Shown here in pieces: positions 29,831 to 38,231 of a stretch of 64,000 bases of DNA. Positions within the stretch are counted from its first letter, which is position 1; the number at the start of each line of letters is the position of its first letter. The notes below the pieces were generated by a model. It had not been told where the DNA came from. It saw nothing but the letters and a program-made list of their open reading frames with translations, and made no database searches. Source of the DNA: Planomicrobium okeanokoites (GTDB lineage Bacteria > Bacillota > Bacilli > Bacillales_A > Planococcaceae); NCBI RefSeq assembly GCF_003428875.1, contig NZ_QQRS01000007.1:43783-107782 (forward strand), read 5' to 3'. The translations under genes and the position numbers were made by a program.

Positions 29831-30886
29831 ATGGAGAAAATTCTACAAGTGAAAGACCTCGAACTTTCCTTTAACACTTTTGGCGGGGAAGTAAAAGCTA
29901 TACGAGGTGTAAATTTTGATCTATATAAAGGTGAAACTTTAGCAATCGTTGGTGAGTCGGGTTCAGGTAAATCTGTAACCACGAAATCCATCATGCGTTT
30001 ATTGCCTGAAAGTTCAGCTGAATTTAAAAATGGAGAGATTTTGTTCGGTGGAAGAGACCTGACAAAACTATCCGATAAAGAAATGCAGAAAATCCGCGGT
30101 AAAGATATTTCGATGATTTTCCAGGATCCGATGACATCATTGAATCCAACAATGCCAATCGGACGCCAAATCACAGAACCTTTACTGAAGCACCAAAAAA
30201 TCAGTAAATCTGAAGCCCGTAAAGTTGCTATCGATCTTTTACGACTAGTGGGCATGCCAAAACCGGAATTGCGGATGAAACAATATCCGCACCAATTTTC
30301 CGGTGGACAGCGCCAGCGTATCGTAATCGCTATTTCACTTGCTTGTAATCCGCAGATTCTCATTGCAGATGAGCCGACTACAGCGCTTGATGTTACAATC
30401 CAGGCTCAGATCCTTGAGCTGATGAAAGACCTTCAGAAAAAAATCGATACATCGATCATCTTCATCACACACGACCTTGGGGTTGTCGCGAATGTTGCAG
30501 ATCGTGTAGCGGTCATGTACGGAGGCAAAATCGTTGAGATCGGGACTGTGGATGAAATTTTCTATAACCCGCAGCATCCATATACATGGGGCTTGTTAAG
30601 TTCTATGCCTTCATTGGATACTGAAGATGCGAAACTTTACGCAATTCCAGGAACACCGCCAGATCTTTTGGATCCTCCTAAAGGGGACGCGTTCGCTCTT
30701 CGCAGTGAATATGCGATGAAGATTGATATGGAAATGGATCCTCCATTCTTTAAAATCACTGATACTCATATGGCTGCCACATGGCTGTTGCACCCGGATG
30801 CTCCGCAAGTTGAGCCGCCGGTGAGTGTCATTGAAAGAATGAAAAAGTTCCCTGGAAGCCGTTATTATGAAGGGAGCGCAAATTGA
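29831..30886 (+). CDS. oppD: Oligopeptide ABC transporter ATP-binding protein OppD
   Basis: 351 residues. Walker A GESGSGKS, signature [10 protein letters not shown], Walker [13 protein letters not shown]. The C-terminal region (DLLDPPKGDAFALRSEYA) differs from the cysteine-bearing end of AppD, as in B. subtilis OppD. ATG follows AAGGAGGAAAGC. Confidence 0.93.
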   Translation: MEKILQVKDLELSFNTFGGEVKAIRGVNFDLYKGETLAIVGESGSGKSVTTKSIMRLLPESSAEFKNGEILFGGRDLTKLSDKEMQKIRGKDISMIFQDPMTSLNPTMPIGRQITEPLLKHQKISKSEARKVAIDLLRLVGMPKPELRMKQYPHQFSGGQRQRIVIAISLACNPQILIADEPTTALDVTIQAQILELMKDLQKKIDTSIIFITHDLGVVANVADRVAVMYGGKIVEIGTVDEIFYNPQHPYTWGLLSSMPSLDTEDAKLYAIPGTPPDLLDPPKGDAFALRSEYAMKIDMEMDPPFFKITDTHMAATWLLHPDAPQVEPPVSVIERMKKFPGSRYYEGSAN

Positions 30887-31824
30887 TGGCTGAAAAATTA
30901 CTGGAAATCAAAAATTTGAAACAGCATTTTAATGTTGGCAAAGCCAATGAAGTGAAGGCTGTCGACGGCATCTCTTTCGATATCTATAAAGGGGAAACGC
31001 TTGGACTTGTTGGTGAATCTGGCTGTGGGAAATCCACTACCGGACGCTCCATTATCCGTTTATATGATGCAACAGATGGTGAAGTATTGTATGAAGGTGA
31101 AAATGTCCACGGCAAAAAGTCCAAAAAAGATCTGAAGAAATTCAACCGCAAAATGCAGATGATTTTCCAGGATCCTTATGCTTCATTGAACCAGCGGATG
31201 AAAGTCATGGATATCATTGCAGAAGGCATTGATATCCACGGATTGGCTAAAAACTCGAAAGAACGCGAGCAGATGGTTTTCAGCCTGCTTGAAACTGTAG
31301 GGTTGAACAAAGAGCACGCCAACCGTTATCCGCACGAATTCTCCGGTGGACAAAGACAGCGTCTTGGGATTGCCCGGGCACTTGCAGTAGATCCGGATTT
31401 CATCATCGCCGACGAGCCGATTTCAGCTCTTGATGTGTCCATTCAGGCACAGGTCGTCAATTTGCTGAAAGATTTGCAGAAAGAAAAAGGGCTCACTTAT
31501 TTATTCATTGCCCACGACCTTTCAATGGTAAAATATATTTCTGATCGCATCGCTGTTATGTATTTCGGCAGAATGGTGGAACTTGCACCAGCAGAAGATC
31601 TTTATAACAATCCGATGCATCCTTATACACAATCGTTGCTTTCAGCAATTCCGCTTCCAGATCCGAACTACGAGCGCAACCGCGTCCGTAAATCTTACGA
31701 TCCGGCTACCCACAACTATGCAGAAGGCGAGGATGTCCGTATGAGAGAAATCACTCCCGGACATTTCGTGGACTGTTCTGAACGTGAGTTTGAAGCTTTA
31801 AAAGCTGGTTCTCTGAAAGTATAA
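30886..31824 (+). CDS. oppF: Oligopeptide ABC transporter ATP-binding protein OppF
   Basis: 312 residues from ATG 30886, which overlaps the oppD stop by one base (TGATG); AGGGAG is 9 bases upstream. Walker [14 protein letters not shown], signature [15 protein letters not shown], Walker B IIADEPISALDVS. Last gene of the opp operon, before a terminator. Confidence 0.93.
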   Translation: MAEKLLEIKNLKQHFNVGKANEVKAVDGISFDIYKGETLGLVGESGCGKSTTGRSIIRLYDATDGEVLYEGENVHGKKSKKDLKKFNRKMQMIFQDPYASLNQRMKVMDIIAEGIDIHGLAKNSKEREQMVFSLLETVGLNKEHANRYPHEFSGGQRQRLGIARALAVDPDFIIADEPISALDVSIQAQVVNLLKDLQKEKGLTYLFIAHDLSMVKYISDRIAVMYFGRMVELAPAEDLYNNPMHPYTQSLLSAIPLPDPNYERNRVRKSYDPATHNYAEGEDVRMREITPGHFVDCSEREFEALKAGSLKV

Positions 31825-31831
31825 AAAATTT

Positions 31832-31864
31832 AGCAATGCCACATTGTGGTATTGCTATTTTTTT
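31832..31864 (+). terminator. Terminator of the opp operon
   Basis: AGCAATGCCAC pairs with GTGGTATTGCT around a tiny loop, then ATTTTTTT. Confidence 0.9.
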
Positions 31865-31931
31865 GTTTCAATTTGTCAAAATGATGATAAAATGGAATAA
31901 GAAAGACAACTGAGAGGATGTTAAGTCGAAT

Positions 31932-33140
31932 ATGAAGAAAATACGTTTAGCAGCAGCCACCGCTTTATTGTTTAGTGGATTGGCTACAGCTCCCGTTATG
32001 GCAGCAGAAGAAAAAGCGGAGGATTTTACCACACGTACATACAATGCTATTGAAATAAACTCTGAAGTACTGTCGAGTTCGCAATTGTTCAGATACAGTT
32101 CCGGTCTTACATTTGAATACCCGGACGCTGTCCGTGGAATATTCGTCACAGGCCATTCTGCAGGAGGCGCCCGTTTTGACAGTTTGATCGATTTAGTCAA
32201 TACAACAGATTTGAATGCTATGGTCATTGACATCAAAGAGGATTTCGGCTATTTGACTTATGAACCTGAAGAAGGTTCTGAGCTTGAAGAGTTTGGAATC
32301 GGTCAGCCGTATATCAAAGATCCACGCGCAATGCTTGAACGTTTGGAGCAGGAGGAAATCTATCCTATAGCACGGGTCGTCGTATTCAAGGATTCGGCAT
32401 TGGCAGAAAGCAAGCCGGAATGGTCGTTTAAAGAAGGCGGTCAGGTTTGGAAGAACCGCAGAGGAGAAGCTTTCGTCAATCCATTCATGAAAGAAGTTTG
32501 GGATTACAACGTCGATATCGCAATTGAAGCGGCTAAACTTGGATTTAAGGAAATTCAGTTTGACTATGTCCGTTTCCCTGAAGGTTTTGAAAACCGTGCA
32601 GACACTCTGGAGTATTCAAAAGGTGAGTACGATGGAGACGACTATGATAATGTGCAGCGCCGCGTAGATGCAGTAACGGACTTCGTAGCGTACGCTCATG
32701 AACAATTGGAGCCTTATGATGTGGAAGTATCCGTTGATATCTTTGGTTATTCTGCAACGTTGCCGGAAGCGCCGGGCATCGGCCAGAACTTCTCTAAGAT
32801 TTCTGAGAATGTTGACGTAATTTCTTCTATGATCTATCCAAGCCACTGGACGTCATATTTTGGAATTGCAAAACCTGATCTTGAACCGTATAAATTGGTA
32901 GCTGAATATGCAAAAGTCGAGAATGCCAAATTGGGTGAACTTGAAGATCCGCCAGTTTCACGGCCATGGCTTCAGGATTTTACAGCTTCATATCTTGGCG
33001 CAGGCAATTACCTGAACTATGGGAAAGCTGAAGTGGAAGCACAGATCAAAGCTCTAAATGACAATGGCATAGATGAATTTTTATTATGGAATGCAGGGAA
33101 TACCTATTCACCAGGTGTCGATTATACACCAAACAATTAA
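31932..33140 (+). CDS. Secreted putative glycoside hydrolase, DUF4015/GHL10 type
   Basis: 402 residues with a signal peptide (MKKIRLAAATALLFSGLATAPVMA). DUF4015-like TIM barrel: GIFVTGHSAGG near residue 75, AMVIDIKEDFG near 105, PIARVVVFKD near 150, KEIQFDYVRFPEG near 222, and VSSMIYPSHW near 297. These strand ends are typical of this putative glycosidase family in Bacillales; no substrate is established. The ribosome site GAGAGGA is about 13 bases upstream of the ATG, longer than usual. It stands alone between two terminators. Confidence 0.82.
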   Translation: MKKIRLAAATALLFSGLATAPVMAAEEKAEDFTTRTYNAIEINSEVLSSSQLFRYSSGLTFEYPDAVRGIFVTGHSAGGARFDSLIDLVNTTDLNAMVIDIKEDFGYLTYEPEEGSELEEFGIGQPYIKDPRAMLERLEQEEIYPIARVVVFKDSALAESKPEWSFKEGGQVWKNRRGEAFVNPFMKEVWDYNVDIAIEAAKLGFKEIQFDYVRFPEGFENRADTLEYSKGEYDGDDYDNVQRRVDAVTDFVAYAHEQLEPYDVEVSVDIFGYSATLPEAPGIGQNFSKISENVDVISSMIYPSHWTSYFGIAKPDLEPYKLVAEYAKVENAKLGELEDPPVSRPWLQDFTASYLGAGNYLNYGKAEVEAQIKALNDNGIDEFLLWNAGNTYSPGVDYTPNN

Positions 33141-33149
33141 TAATGAAAA

Positions 33150-33184
33150 AAGAGCTGATTTCATGAAATCAGCTTCTTTTTTTT
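33150..33184 (+). terminator. Terminator after the DUF4015 gene
   Basis: AAGAGCTGATTT pairs with AAATCAGCTTCTT around CATG, then a T tract. Confidence 0.9.
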
Positions 33185-33209
33185 GAAACTTTTTTGTGTT
33201 GAAAACGTA
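33184..33209 (+). promoter_or_regulatory. ECF sigma (SigW/SigM-type) promoter upstream of spx
   Basis: TGAAAC (33184-33189), exactly 16 bases, CGTA (33206-33209): a full match to the extracytoplasmic-function sigma consensus. It starts right at the end of the previous terminator and points at spx, 299 bases away. B. subtilis spx is known to have an ECF-sigma promoter. Confidence 0.75.
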
Positions 33210-33504
33210 CTATTAAGTGTAAGAAATATTTTCAAAAAGAAAAACCTAATTGAGAATAAAATAATTTTATTTTGGGTTTAACTGTTAAAAAAATCGGGTA
33301 AATTTATATTGTATAGCTAATAGTTAAAGTTTAAATATAGCGAATGTGTGACAAATATTATGCATTTCCTATATTAATATGCGATTTCTATATTCAATTG
33401 AAGCCTGATATTGTATAATGAATGTAAAGCTATTAAATTATATTCATTCTAATTTAGTAATTAATAGAAATGAATTCCCCGAATCCGAAAGGAAGTGTTC
33501 AATT
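33210..33504 (+). promoter_or_regulatory. AT-rich spx leader with further promoter
   Basis: About 300 bases without a gene. The region is strongly AT-rich; a TATAAT lies at 33414-33419, with no convincing -35. Probably several promoters feed spx. No riboswitch-like structure was recognised. Confidence 0.4.
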
Positions 33505-33507
33505 ATG

Positions 33508-33903
33508 ATGGTAACGCTATTTACTTCCCCAAGTTGTACATCTTGCCGTAAAGCAAAAGCATGGTTGGAAGAGCATGATATTCCATATACAGAACGCAAT
33601 ATATTTTCTGAACCTCTTACAATCAGTGAAATAAAAGAAATTTTACGCATGACTGAAGATGGCACTGACGAAATTATTTCAACTCGTTCGAAGATTTTCC
33701 AAAAATTGAACGTAGATGTTGAAAGTCTGCCTCTTCAGAGATTATATGAGCTAATCCAAGAACACCCTGGCCTATTGCGCCGGCCGATCATCATGGATGA
33801 AAAAAGACTGCAAGTCGGTTATAACGAAGATGAAATCCGCCGGTTCCTTCCTCGTAAAGTGAGAGCGTATCAATTGCTTGAAGCTCAACGAATGGTGAAC
33901 TGA
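33508..33903 (+). CDS. spx: Transcriptional regulator Spx
   Basis: 131 residues from ATG 33508, exactly the Spx length (an adjacent ATG three bases earlier is equally usable; AAAGGA lies about 12 bases upstream). Spx binds the RNA polymerase alpha C-terminal domain and activates thiol-stress genes. The redox switch CxxC is CTSC at residues 10-13 ([11 protein letters not shown]), and the ArsC-like fold and [32 protein letters not shown] C-terminal half are present. Its adaptor gene spxH and mecA lie nearby. Confidence 0.97.
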   Translation: MVTLFTSPSCTSCRKAKAWLEEHDIPYTERNIFSEPLTISEIKEILRMTEDGTDEIISTRSKIFQKLNVDVESLPLQRLYELIQEHPGLLRRPIIMDEKRLQVGYNEDEIRRFLPRKVRAYQLLEAQRMVN

Positions 33904-33912
33904 AAATAAGCT

Positions 33913-33966
33913 AAAAGCTGTCCGGCCTTTATGTCAATTCATAATGGATCTTTGGACAGCTTTTCT
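33913..33966 (+). terminator. Terminator after spx
   Basis: AAAAGCTGTCC (33913-33923) pairs with GGACAGCTTTT (33954-33964); the loop is long (30 bases). Confidence 0.7.
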
Positions 33967-34063
33967 GTATTTATTTCAGTTATAAATCTTGCATTTCCTT
34001 GCTAATTAGCATAAACTCTTAACTAATTATCCGTCGCCGGACTTATGAATACAGGCATTAACT

Positions 34064-34092
34064 TTCTCATATAGTTAAAAACGCGATATAAT
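34064..34092 (+). promoter_or_regulatory. mecA promoter
   Basis: TTCTCA (34064-34069), 17 bases, TATAAT (34087-34092). Confidence 0.6.
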
Positions 34093-34160
34093 AAGTAAAG
34101 CAACACCGCACGGCTTATGAGGAAGATCCTCTTGGTCCAATTCGAAAGGAGAGGTGTAAA

Positions 34161-34820
34161 ATGGAAATAGAACGCATTAATGATAATACAGTCAAATTTT
34201 ACATTTCCTATCTCGACGTTGAAGAACGTGGGTTCAGCCGTGACGAAATATGGTTCAACAGAGATAAAAGTGAAGAGCTTTTCTGGGAAATGATGGATGA
34301 GGTCAATGAAGAAGCTGATTTTGTTATGGAAGGTCCTCTATGGATCCAAGTCCAGGCAATGGACAAAGGACTGGAAGTTACAGTAACGCGTGCCCAACTT
34401 ACTAAAGACGGCCAAAAACTTGATATGCCGGATGATATAGAAGAACGCCGCAAAATGTTCTCAAGTGATGAAGCAGCGGCTGCTACTGAATTTGATGAGT
34501 TTGAACCTGTTTTCAATGAGCCGGACACTAAAAACCTCGAATACAGTTTTGTGGTATCCGAAGTGGAAGAATTGCTTCCATTGTCACGCCGGTTACAATA
34601 TGTACCAATCGAAACAGCGCTCTATCATTTTGAAGGGAAGTACTTCCTTCATGTCAGCTTTGATGAAATCCTGCACTCAGACGACGACATTAAAGACCAT
34701 GTGAGTGTCTTTACAGAATATCTTCAAGGTTCTCCTGTGACGATCCATCGTCTGGAAGAATACGGCAAGGAAATATTCAAAAAAGATGCGTTATCAAACG
34801 TGCTTCATTATTTTGGCTAA
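34161..34820 (+). CDS. mecA: Adaptor protein MecA
   Basis: 219 residues, the usual length. MecA delivers ComK, ComS and other clients to ClpCP and restrains competence. N-terminal client-binding domain opens MEIERINDNTVKFYISYLDVEERGF (in part), followed by an acidic linker near residues 100-125 and a C-terminal ClpC-binding domain. ATG follows AAAGGAGAGG. spx and coiA flank it, as in B. subtilis. Confidence 0.95.
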   Translation: MEIERINDNTVKFYISYLDVEERGFSRDEIWFNRDKSEELFWEMMDEVNEEADFVMEGPLWIQVQAMDKGLEVTVTRAQLTKDGQKLDMPDDIEERRKMFSSDEAAAATEFDEFEPVFNEPDTKNLEYSFVVSEVEELLPLSRRLQYVPIETALYHFEGKYFLHVSFDEILHSDDDIKDHVSVFTEYLQGSPVTIHRLEEYGKEIFKKDALSNVLHYFG

Positions 34821-34839
34821 ACATTAAATCTATTGCAAG

Positions 34840-34887
34840 AAGACCTGAAAGTTTAAGCTCAGCTTATTCTTACAGGTCTTTTTATTT
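34840..34887 (+). terminator. Terminator after mecA
   Basis: AAGACCTG (34840-34847) pairs with CAGGTCTT (34873-34880), long internal loop, then TTTATTT. Confidence 0.7.
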
Positions 34888-34966
34888 GGGTAAAATGAAA
34901 AGTTAGAAAACTGAAAATTAAAATTGTTTAAATCCGGCCTTCCTTCTATAATTTAGAAAAAGGAGA

Positions 34967-36055
34967 GTGGAAGAAATATTAGTCGCCAGGACTGAGGCAG
35001 GAAATCTAATTTATTTGACTAATACTTACAGCGCTAAAGAATTGACAGGTTTAAAGGCAGTTCATCAGTTCTTTTGCCCTGATTGCGGAAGTAAAGTTCT
35101 TCTGAAAATCGGGGAAATCAAAATCCCGCATTTTGCCCATAAATCAACTGCTTTATGTGGCAATGGAGAGCCGGAATCTTCACTGCATCTCCAGGGAAAA
35201 ATGCTTTTACATCAATTCTTTTCTGATAAAAGAATATCAGCTGAACTGGAAACTTATTTACCGGAAATTCGACAAAGGGCTGATGTACTTGTCGAGCGGA
35301 AATCAGTCATTGAATTTCAATGCAGTCCCATCGCCTCAACTGATGTTGTCAGGCGATCTGCAGCATATTCCCGGCTTGGTCTTCATTTCACCTGGATAGT
35401 CGGTATAAAAGAATCCCGTGATAACAAAATTCAGATTTTGAACATTAAGGAATATCAGAGGGAAATGATTCTTCGTCAAGATCATCTGAGCTATTTACTG
35501 CTCCTGAATCCTGCAATGAAACAATTCCAATACTATTCTAATCTCTTCCATATCAGCGGCAGCAGATGGATAGGAAAAGTGGCGTCAATATCTATGGACC
35601 TGCAAAGCTATCCTTTTGCGATGCCTAGGCTATTATCGAGAAATGATTTTGACTCTGTTTGTGCGGTGTTTTTGAAAGCCAGGAATGATTTCATCAGGTC
35701 ACAGTTTTTCGCTAAGAAAAGATATCAGAACCCTTTCTGGATTCTCTGCTATGAACTGGGGCTTGATATGCGGAATCTGCCGCAAATAATCGGTGTACCG
35801 ATCAGAGGAGCCGAAAGTGTGGCAGGGAATGCTGTTATATGGCAATTGCAGCTGGCTCGGGCTAAGCGCCTTGGCATCTCCTATGAAAACCTGCTTTCTT
35901 CCGGCAAAATAAAATTACAGAAGCAGCAAGATACAGATAAGGCATTAAGGGTTTTAAAAGACTATGCAGATTTTCTGGATGAAATGGAAGCTGGAGAATG
36001 GATGTCGGCCAAGCAAAGGGACGTGTTATATGATATCTATTGCAAAAGCGTATGA
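34967..36055 (+). CDS. coiA: Competence protein CoiA
   Basis: 362 residues. CoiA is a competence-induced nuclease-like protein that promotes recombination during transformation. An N-terminal CPDC segment precedes FAHKS near residue 57; the PD-(D/E)XK-like core is RADVLVERKSVIEFQCSPI near residues 105-123. The only workable start is GTG 34967, but GGAG is just one base away, an unusually tight spacing, so translation may be weak or the start slightly different. pepF follows after 60 bases. Confidence 0.88.
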   Translation: MEEILVARTEAGNLIYLTNTYSAKELTGLKAVHQFFCPDCGSKVLLKIGEIKIPHFAHKSTALCGNGEPESSLHLQGKMLLHQFFSDKRISAELETYLPEIRQRADVLVERKSVIEFQCSPIASTDVVRRSAAYSRLGLHFTWIVGIKESRDNKIQILNIKEYQREMILRQDHLSYLLLLNPAMKQFQYYSNLFHISGSRWIGKVASISMDLQSYPFAMPRLLSRNDFDSVCAVFLKARNDFIRSQFFAKKRYQNPFWILCYELGLDMRNLPQIIGVPIRGAESVAGNAVIWQLQLARAKRLGISYENLLSSGKIKLQKQQDTDKALRVLKDYADFLDEMEAGEWMSAKQRDVLYDIYCKSV

Positions 36056-36115
36056 AAATTGAGAAAATAAGATGTAGTTCGACTCCCGAAAGAGAAGGAC
36101 AAAGGAGGAAATAAA

Positions 36116-37924
36116 ATGGCCAATAAAATACTGAAACGTGAAGAAGTACCGGTTGAACTGACGTGGAAACTGGAAGATATATTTTCGACAGATGAGTCTT
36201 GGGAAAGTGAGTTTAAAGAAGTAGCTTCCTTAGCTGAAAAAGCAGGTTCATATGAAGGGAAATTGAAAGAGGGAGCTGAATCCCTATTCGAAGTTTTGAC
36301 TTATAAAGATGAATTGTCCGAACGTTTGAGAAGATTGTATACATATTCCCATATGCGTTACGATCAGAACACGACCAATTCGAAATATCAGGCGATGGAT
36401 AGCCGGATCAAAGCTTTATACGCAAAAATTTCTGCGGGCTTATCATTTTTGACGCCTGAAATTTTAGAGCTTGATGAAGATGTTTTAAATAAATTTGTGG
36501 AAGAACACGAAGGGCTTAAACTTTATCGGCATGCGCTGGAAGAATTGAACTCGATGCGTCCGCATGTTTTGCCGGCAGAGCAGGAATCATTGCTTGCCCA
36601 ATTATCTGAAGTTGTCAGCGCTTCTTCGGAAACATTCGGTATGCTGAATAACGCGGATCTGGAATTTCCCGAGATAAAAGATGAAAACGGTGAAACAGTT
36701 CAGATTACACACGGCAATTATATCCGATTCCTTGAAAGTAAAGACCGGCGCGTCCGGGAAGATGCATTCAGAGCCGTATACGCTACTTACGGCAAATTCC
36801 TTAATACTTTTGCCTCGACATTAGCTGGCACAGTGAAACGCGATAACGTAAATGCCCGAGTACGCAAATACGATTCGGCAAGACATGCCGCTTTATCGGA
36901 CGATCATATTCCAGAGAGTGTATATGACAATCTTGTGGAAACTGTAAATAATAATCTCCATTTATTGCATCGCTATGCGGCTCTGCGCAAAGAAGTCCTT
37001 GGCATCGATAAAGTGCACATGTGGGATATGCACACGCCGCTTGTTAAAGAAGTGAAGATGGAAATTCCTTATGAAAAAGCGACAGACATCATGCTGAAGG
37101 GTTTGTCCGCACTTGGTGAGGAATATACAGGAATTGTAGCGGAAGGCATCAAGAACAGATGGGTGGACGTTCTGGAGAACAAAGGCAAGCGGAGCGGCGC
37201 ATATTCTTCTGGTGCGTATGGAACAAATCCGTATATCCTGATGAACTGGCAGGATAACGTCGATAATCTGTTCACTTTGGCGCATGAATTCGGCCACAGT
37301 GTGCACAGCCATTATACTCGCGCGTCCCAGCCTTATGTCTATGGCGATTATTCCATTTTCGTCGCTGAAGTTGCTTCCACTACAAACGAAGCGTTGCTGA
37401 ATGAGTACATGGTGAAAGCCACTGATGATGACCAGGAACGAATCTACCTCCTGAACCACTGGCTTGATGGTTTCCGTGGCACTGTATTCCGCCAGACGAT
37501 GTTTGCGGAATTTGAACATACTATCCATAAGATGGATCAGGAAGGCGAAGCCTTGACAGCTGACCGTCTGACGGAAGTCTATTATGAGCTGAATAAAAAA
37601 TACTTTGGTGAAGATGTGGCAGTGGACGAAGAAATTGGTATGGAATGGGCGAGAATCCCTCATTTCTACTATAATTACTACGTTTTCCAATATGCCACTG
37701 GGTTTAGTGCCGCAACAGCATTAAGCAAAGGCATCCTGGAAGAAGGGCAGCCGGCTGTCGATCGTTTTATCAATGAATTCCTGAAAGCGGGAAGTTCTGA
37801 TTACCCGATTGAAGTTCTCAAAAAAGCGGGTGTTGACATGACGTCGTCATCTCCGGTAGAAGAAGCGTGTAAAGTGTTTGAAGAAAAACTGATTGAATTG
37901 GAAAAATTATTGCTGAAAAAATAA
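36116..37924 (+). CDS. pepF: Oligoendopeptidase F
   Basis: 602 residues. Cytoplasmic M3B zinc metallopeptidase that degrades medium-size peptides. The zinc-binding HEFGH is at residues 390-394 with the downstream Glu in EVASTTNEALL. ATG follows AAAGGAGGAA. The position between coiA and the spxH region matches B. subtilis. Confidence 0.95.
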   Translation: MANKILKREEVPVELTWKLEDIFSTDESWESEFKEVASLAEKAGSYEGKLKEGAESLFEVLTYKDELSERLRRLYTYSHMRYDQNTTNSKYQAMDSRIKALYAKISAGLSFLTPEILELDEDVLNKFVEEHEGLKLYRHALEELNSMRPHVLPAEQESLLAQLSEVVSASSETFGMLNNADLEFPEIKDENGETVQITHGNYIRFLESKDRRVREDAFRAVYATYGKFLNTFASTLAGTVKRDNVNARVRKYDSARHAALSDDHIPESVYDNLVETVNNNLHLLHRYAALRKEVLGIDKVHMWDMHTPLVKEVKMEIPYEKATDIMLKGLSALGEEYTGIVAEGIKNRWVDVLENKGKRSGAYSSGAYGTNPYILMNWQDNVDNLFTLAHEFGHSVHSHYTRASQPYVYGDYSIFVAEVASTTNEALLNEYMVKATDDDQERIYLLNHWLDGFRGTVFRQTMFAEFEHTIHKMDQEGEALTADRLTEVYYELNKKYFGEDVAVDEEIGMEWARIPHFYYNYYVFQYATGFSAATALSKGILEEGQPAVDRFINEFLKAGSSDYPIEVLKKAGVDMTSSSPVEEACKVFEEKLIELEKLLLKK

Positions 37925-37933
37925 TTTGTCTAA

Positions 37934-37968
37934 AAAGGAGCCCCTAATCAAGGGGTTCTTTATTTTTT
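37934..37968 (+). terminator. Terminator after pepF
   Basis: AAGGAGCCCCT pairs with AAGGGGTTCTT around AATC-type loop, then TATTTTTT. Confidence 0.85.
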
Positions 37969-38020
37969 AAGTATATTAATATAATTAAAAATTTCTCATT
38001 CTGCTTACCAATATGACAAA

Positions 38021-38098
38021 TTTGTGAATTTGCTTGTGAATTATTGCATAAACAATTATTCTGTGATAAAGTTAGGTTGTGAAATAAATCACATACAA
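38021..38098 (+). promoter_or_regulatory. roxS control region: ResD-like boxes, promoter, Rex-like dyad
   Basis: TTTGTGAAT (38021-38029) and CTTGTGAAT (38033-38041) match the ResD/SrrA box in tandem. TTGCAT (38044-38049), 17 bases, TAAAGT (38067-38072) is the promoter. TTGTGAAATAAATCACAT (38078-38095) is a dyad fitting the Rex operator and also TGTGA-N6-TCACA (Fnr type), placed over the transcription start near 38081. Confidence 0.75.
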
Positions 38099-38187
38099 AC
38101 ATACACCCCTTTGTTTGAGCGTGAACATTTCTCCCATCCCCTTTGTGTAATGAGAAACGCCTGCCGGACGTGGCAGGCGTTTTTCTT
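38081..38187 (+). ncRNA. roxS: RoxS/RsaE small regulatory RNA
   Basis: About 107 nt between pepF and spxH, the same neighbourhood as RoxS in B. subtilis. It shows the hallmarks of RsaE/RoxS: GAAATAAATCACAT at the 5' end, a hairpin CAAACA/TTGTTTG with CCCC in its loop (38106-38109), and a second single-stranded C-rich block TCTCCCATCCCC (38130-38141) that pairs with mRNA ribosome sites. It ends at a strong terminator AACGCCTGCC/GGCAGGCGTT (38157-38181) plus T tract. In relatives it down-regulates central carbon and respiration mRNAs under NADH or oxygen control. Confidence 0.88.
38157..38187 (+). terminator. Terminator of roxS
   Basis: AACGCCTGCC (38157-38166) with GGCAGGCGTT (38172-38181), then TTTCTTTT. 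Confidence 0.92.
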
Positions 38188-38192
38188 TTGGA

Positions 38193-38231
38193 CAAAAAAT
38201 AAGCACGGCGCCTATGAGGCGCCGTGCTTAT
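38193..38231 (-). terminator. Terminator of spxH
   Basis: Perfect 15-bp stem (ATAAGCACGGCGCCT with AGGCGCCGTGCTTAT) around a 3-base loop, T run on the minus strand. It includes the spxH stop codon. Confidence 0.9.

Noticed and set aside
29812..30363. 183-residue minus-strand frame opposite oppD
   Set aside because: Antisense to the Walker A to signature region of OppD; no start site or family.
36962..37690. 242-residue minus-strand open frame opposite pepF
   Set aside because: It lies wholly antisense to a strongly conserved metallopeptidase, has no ribosome site and no recognisable domain.
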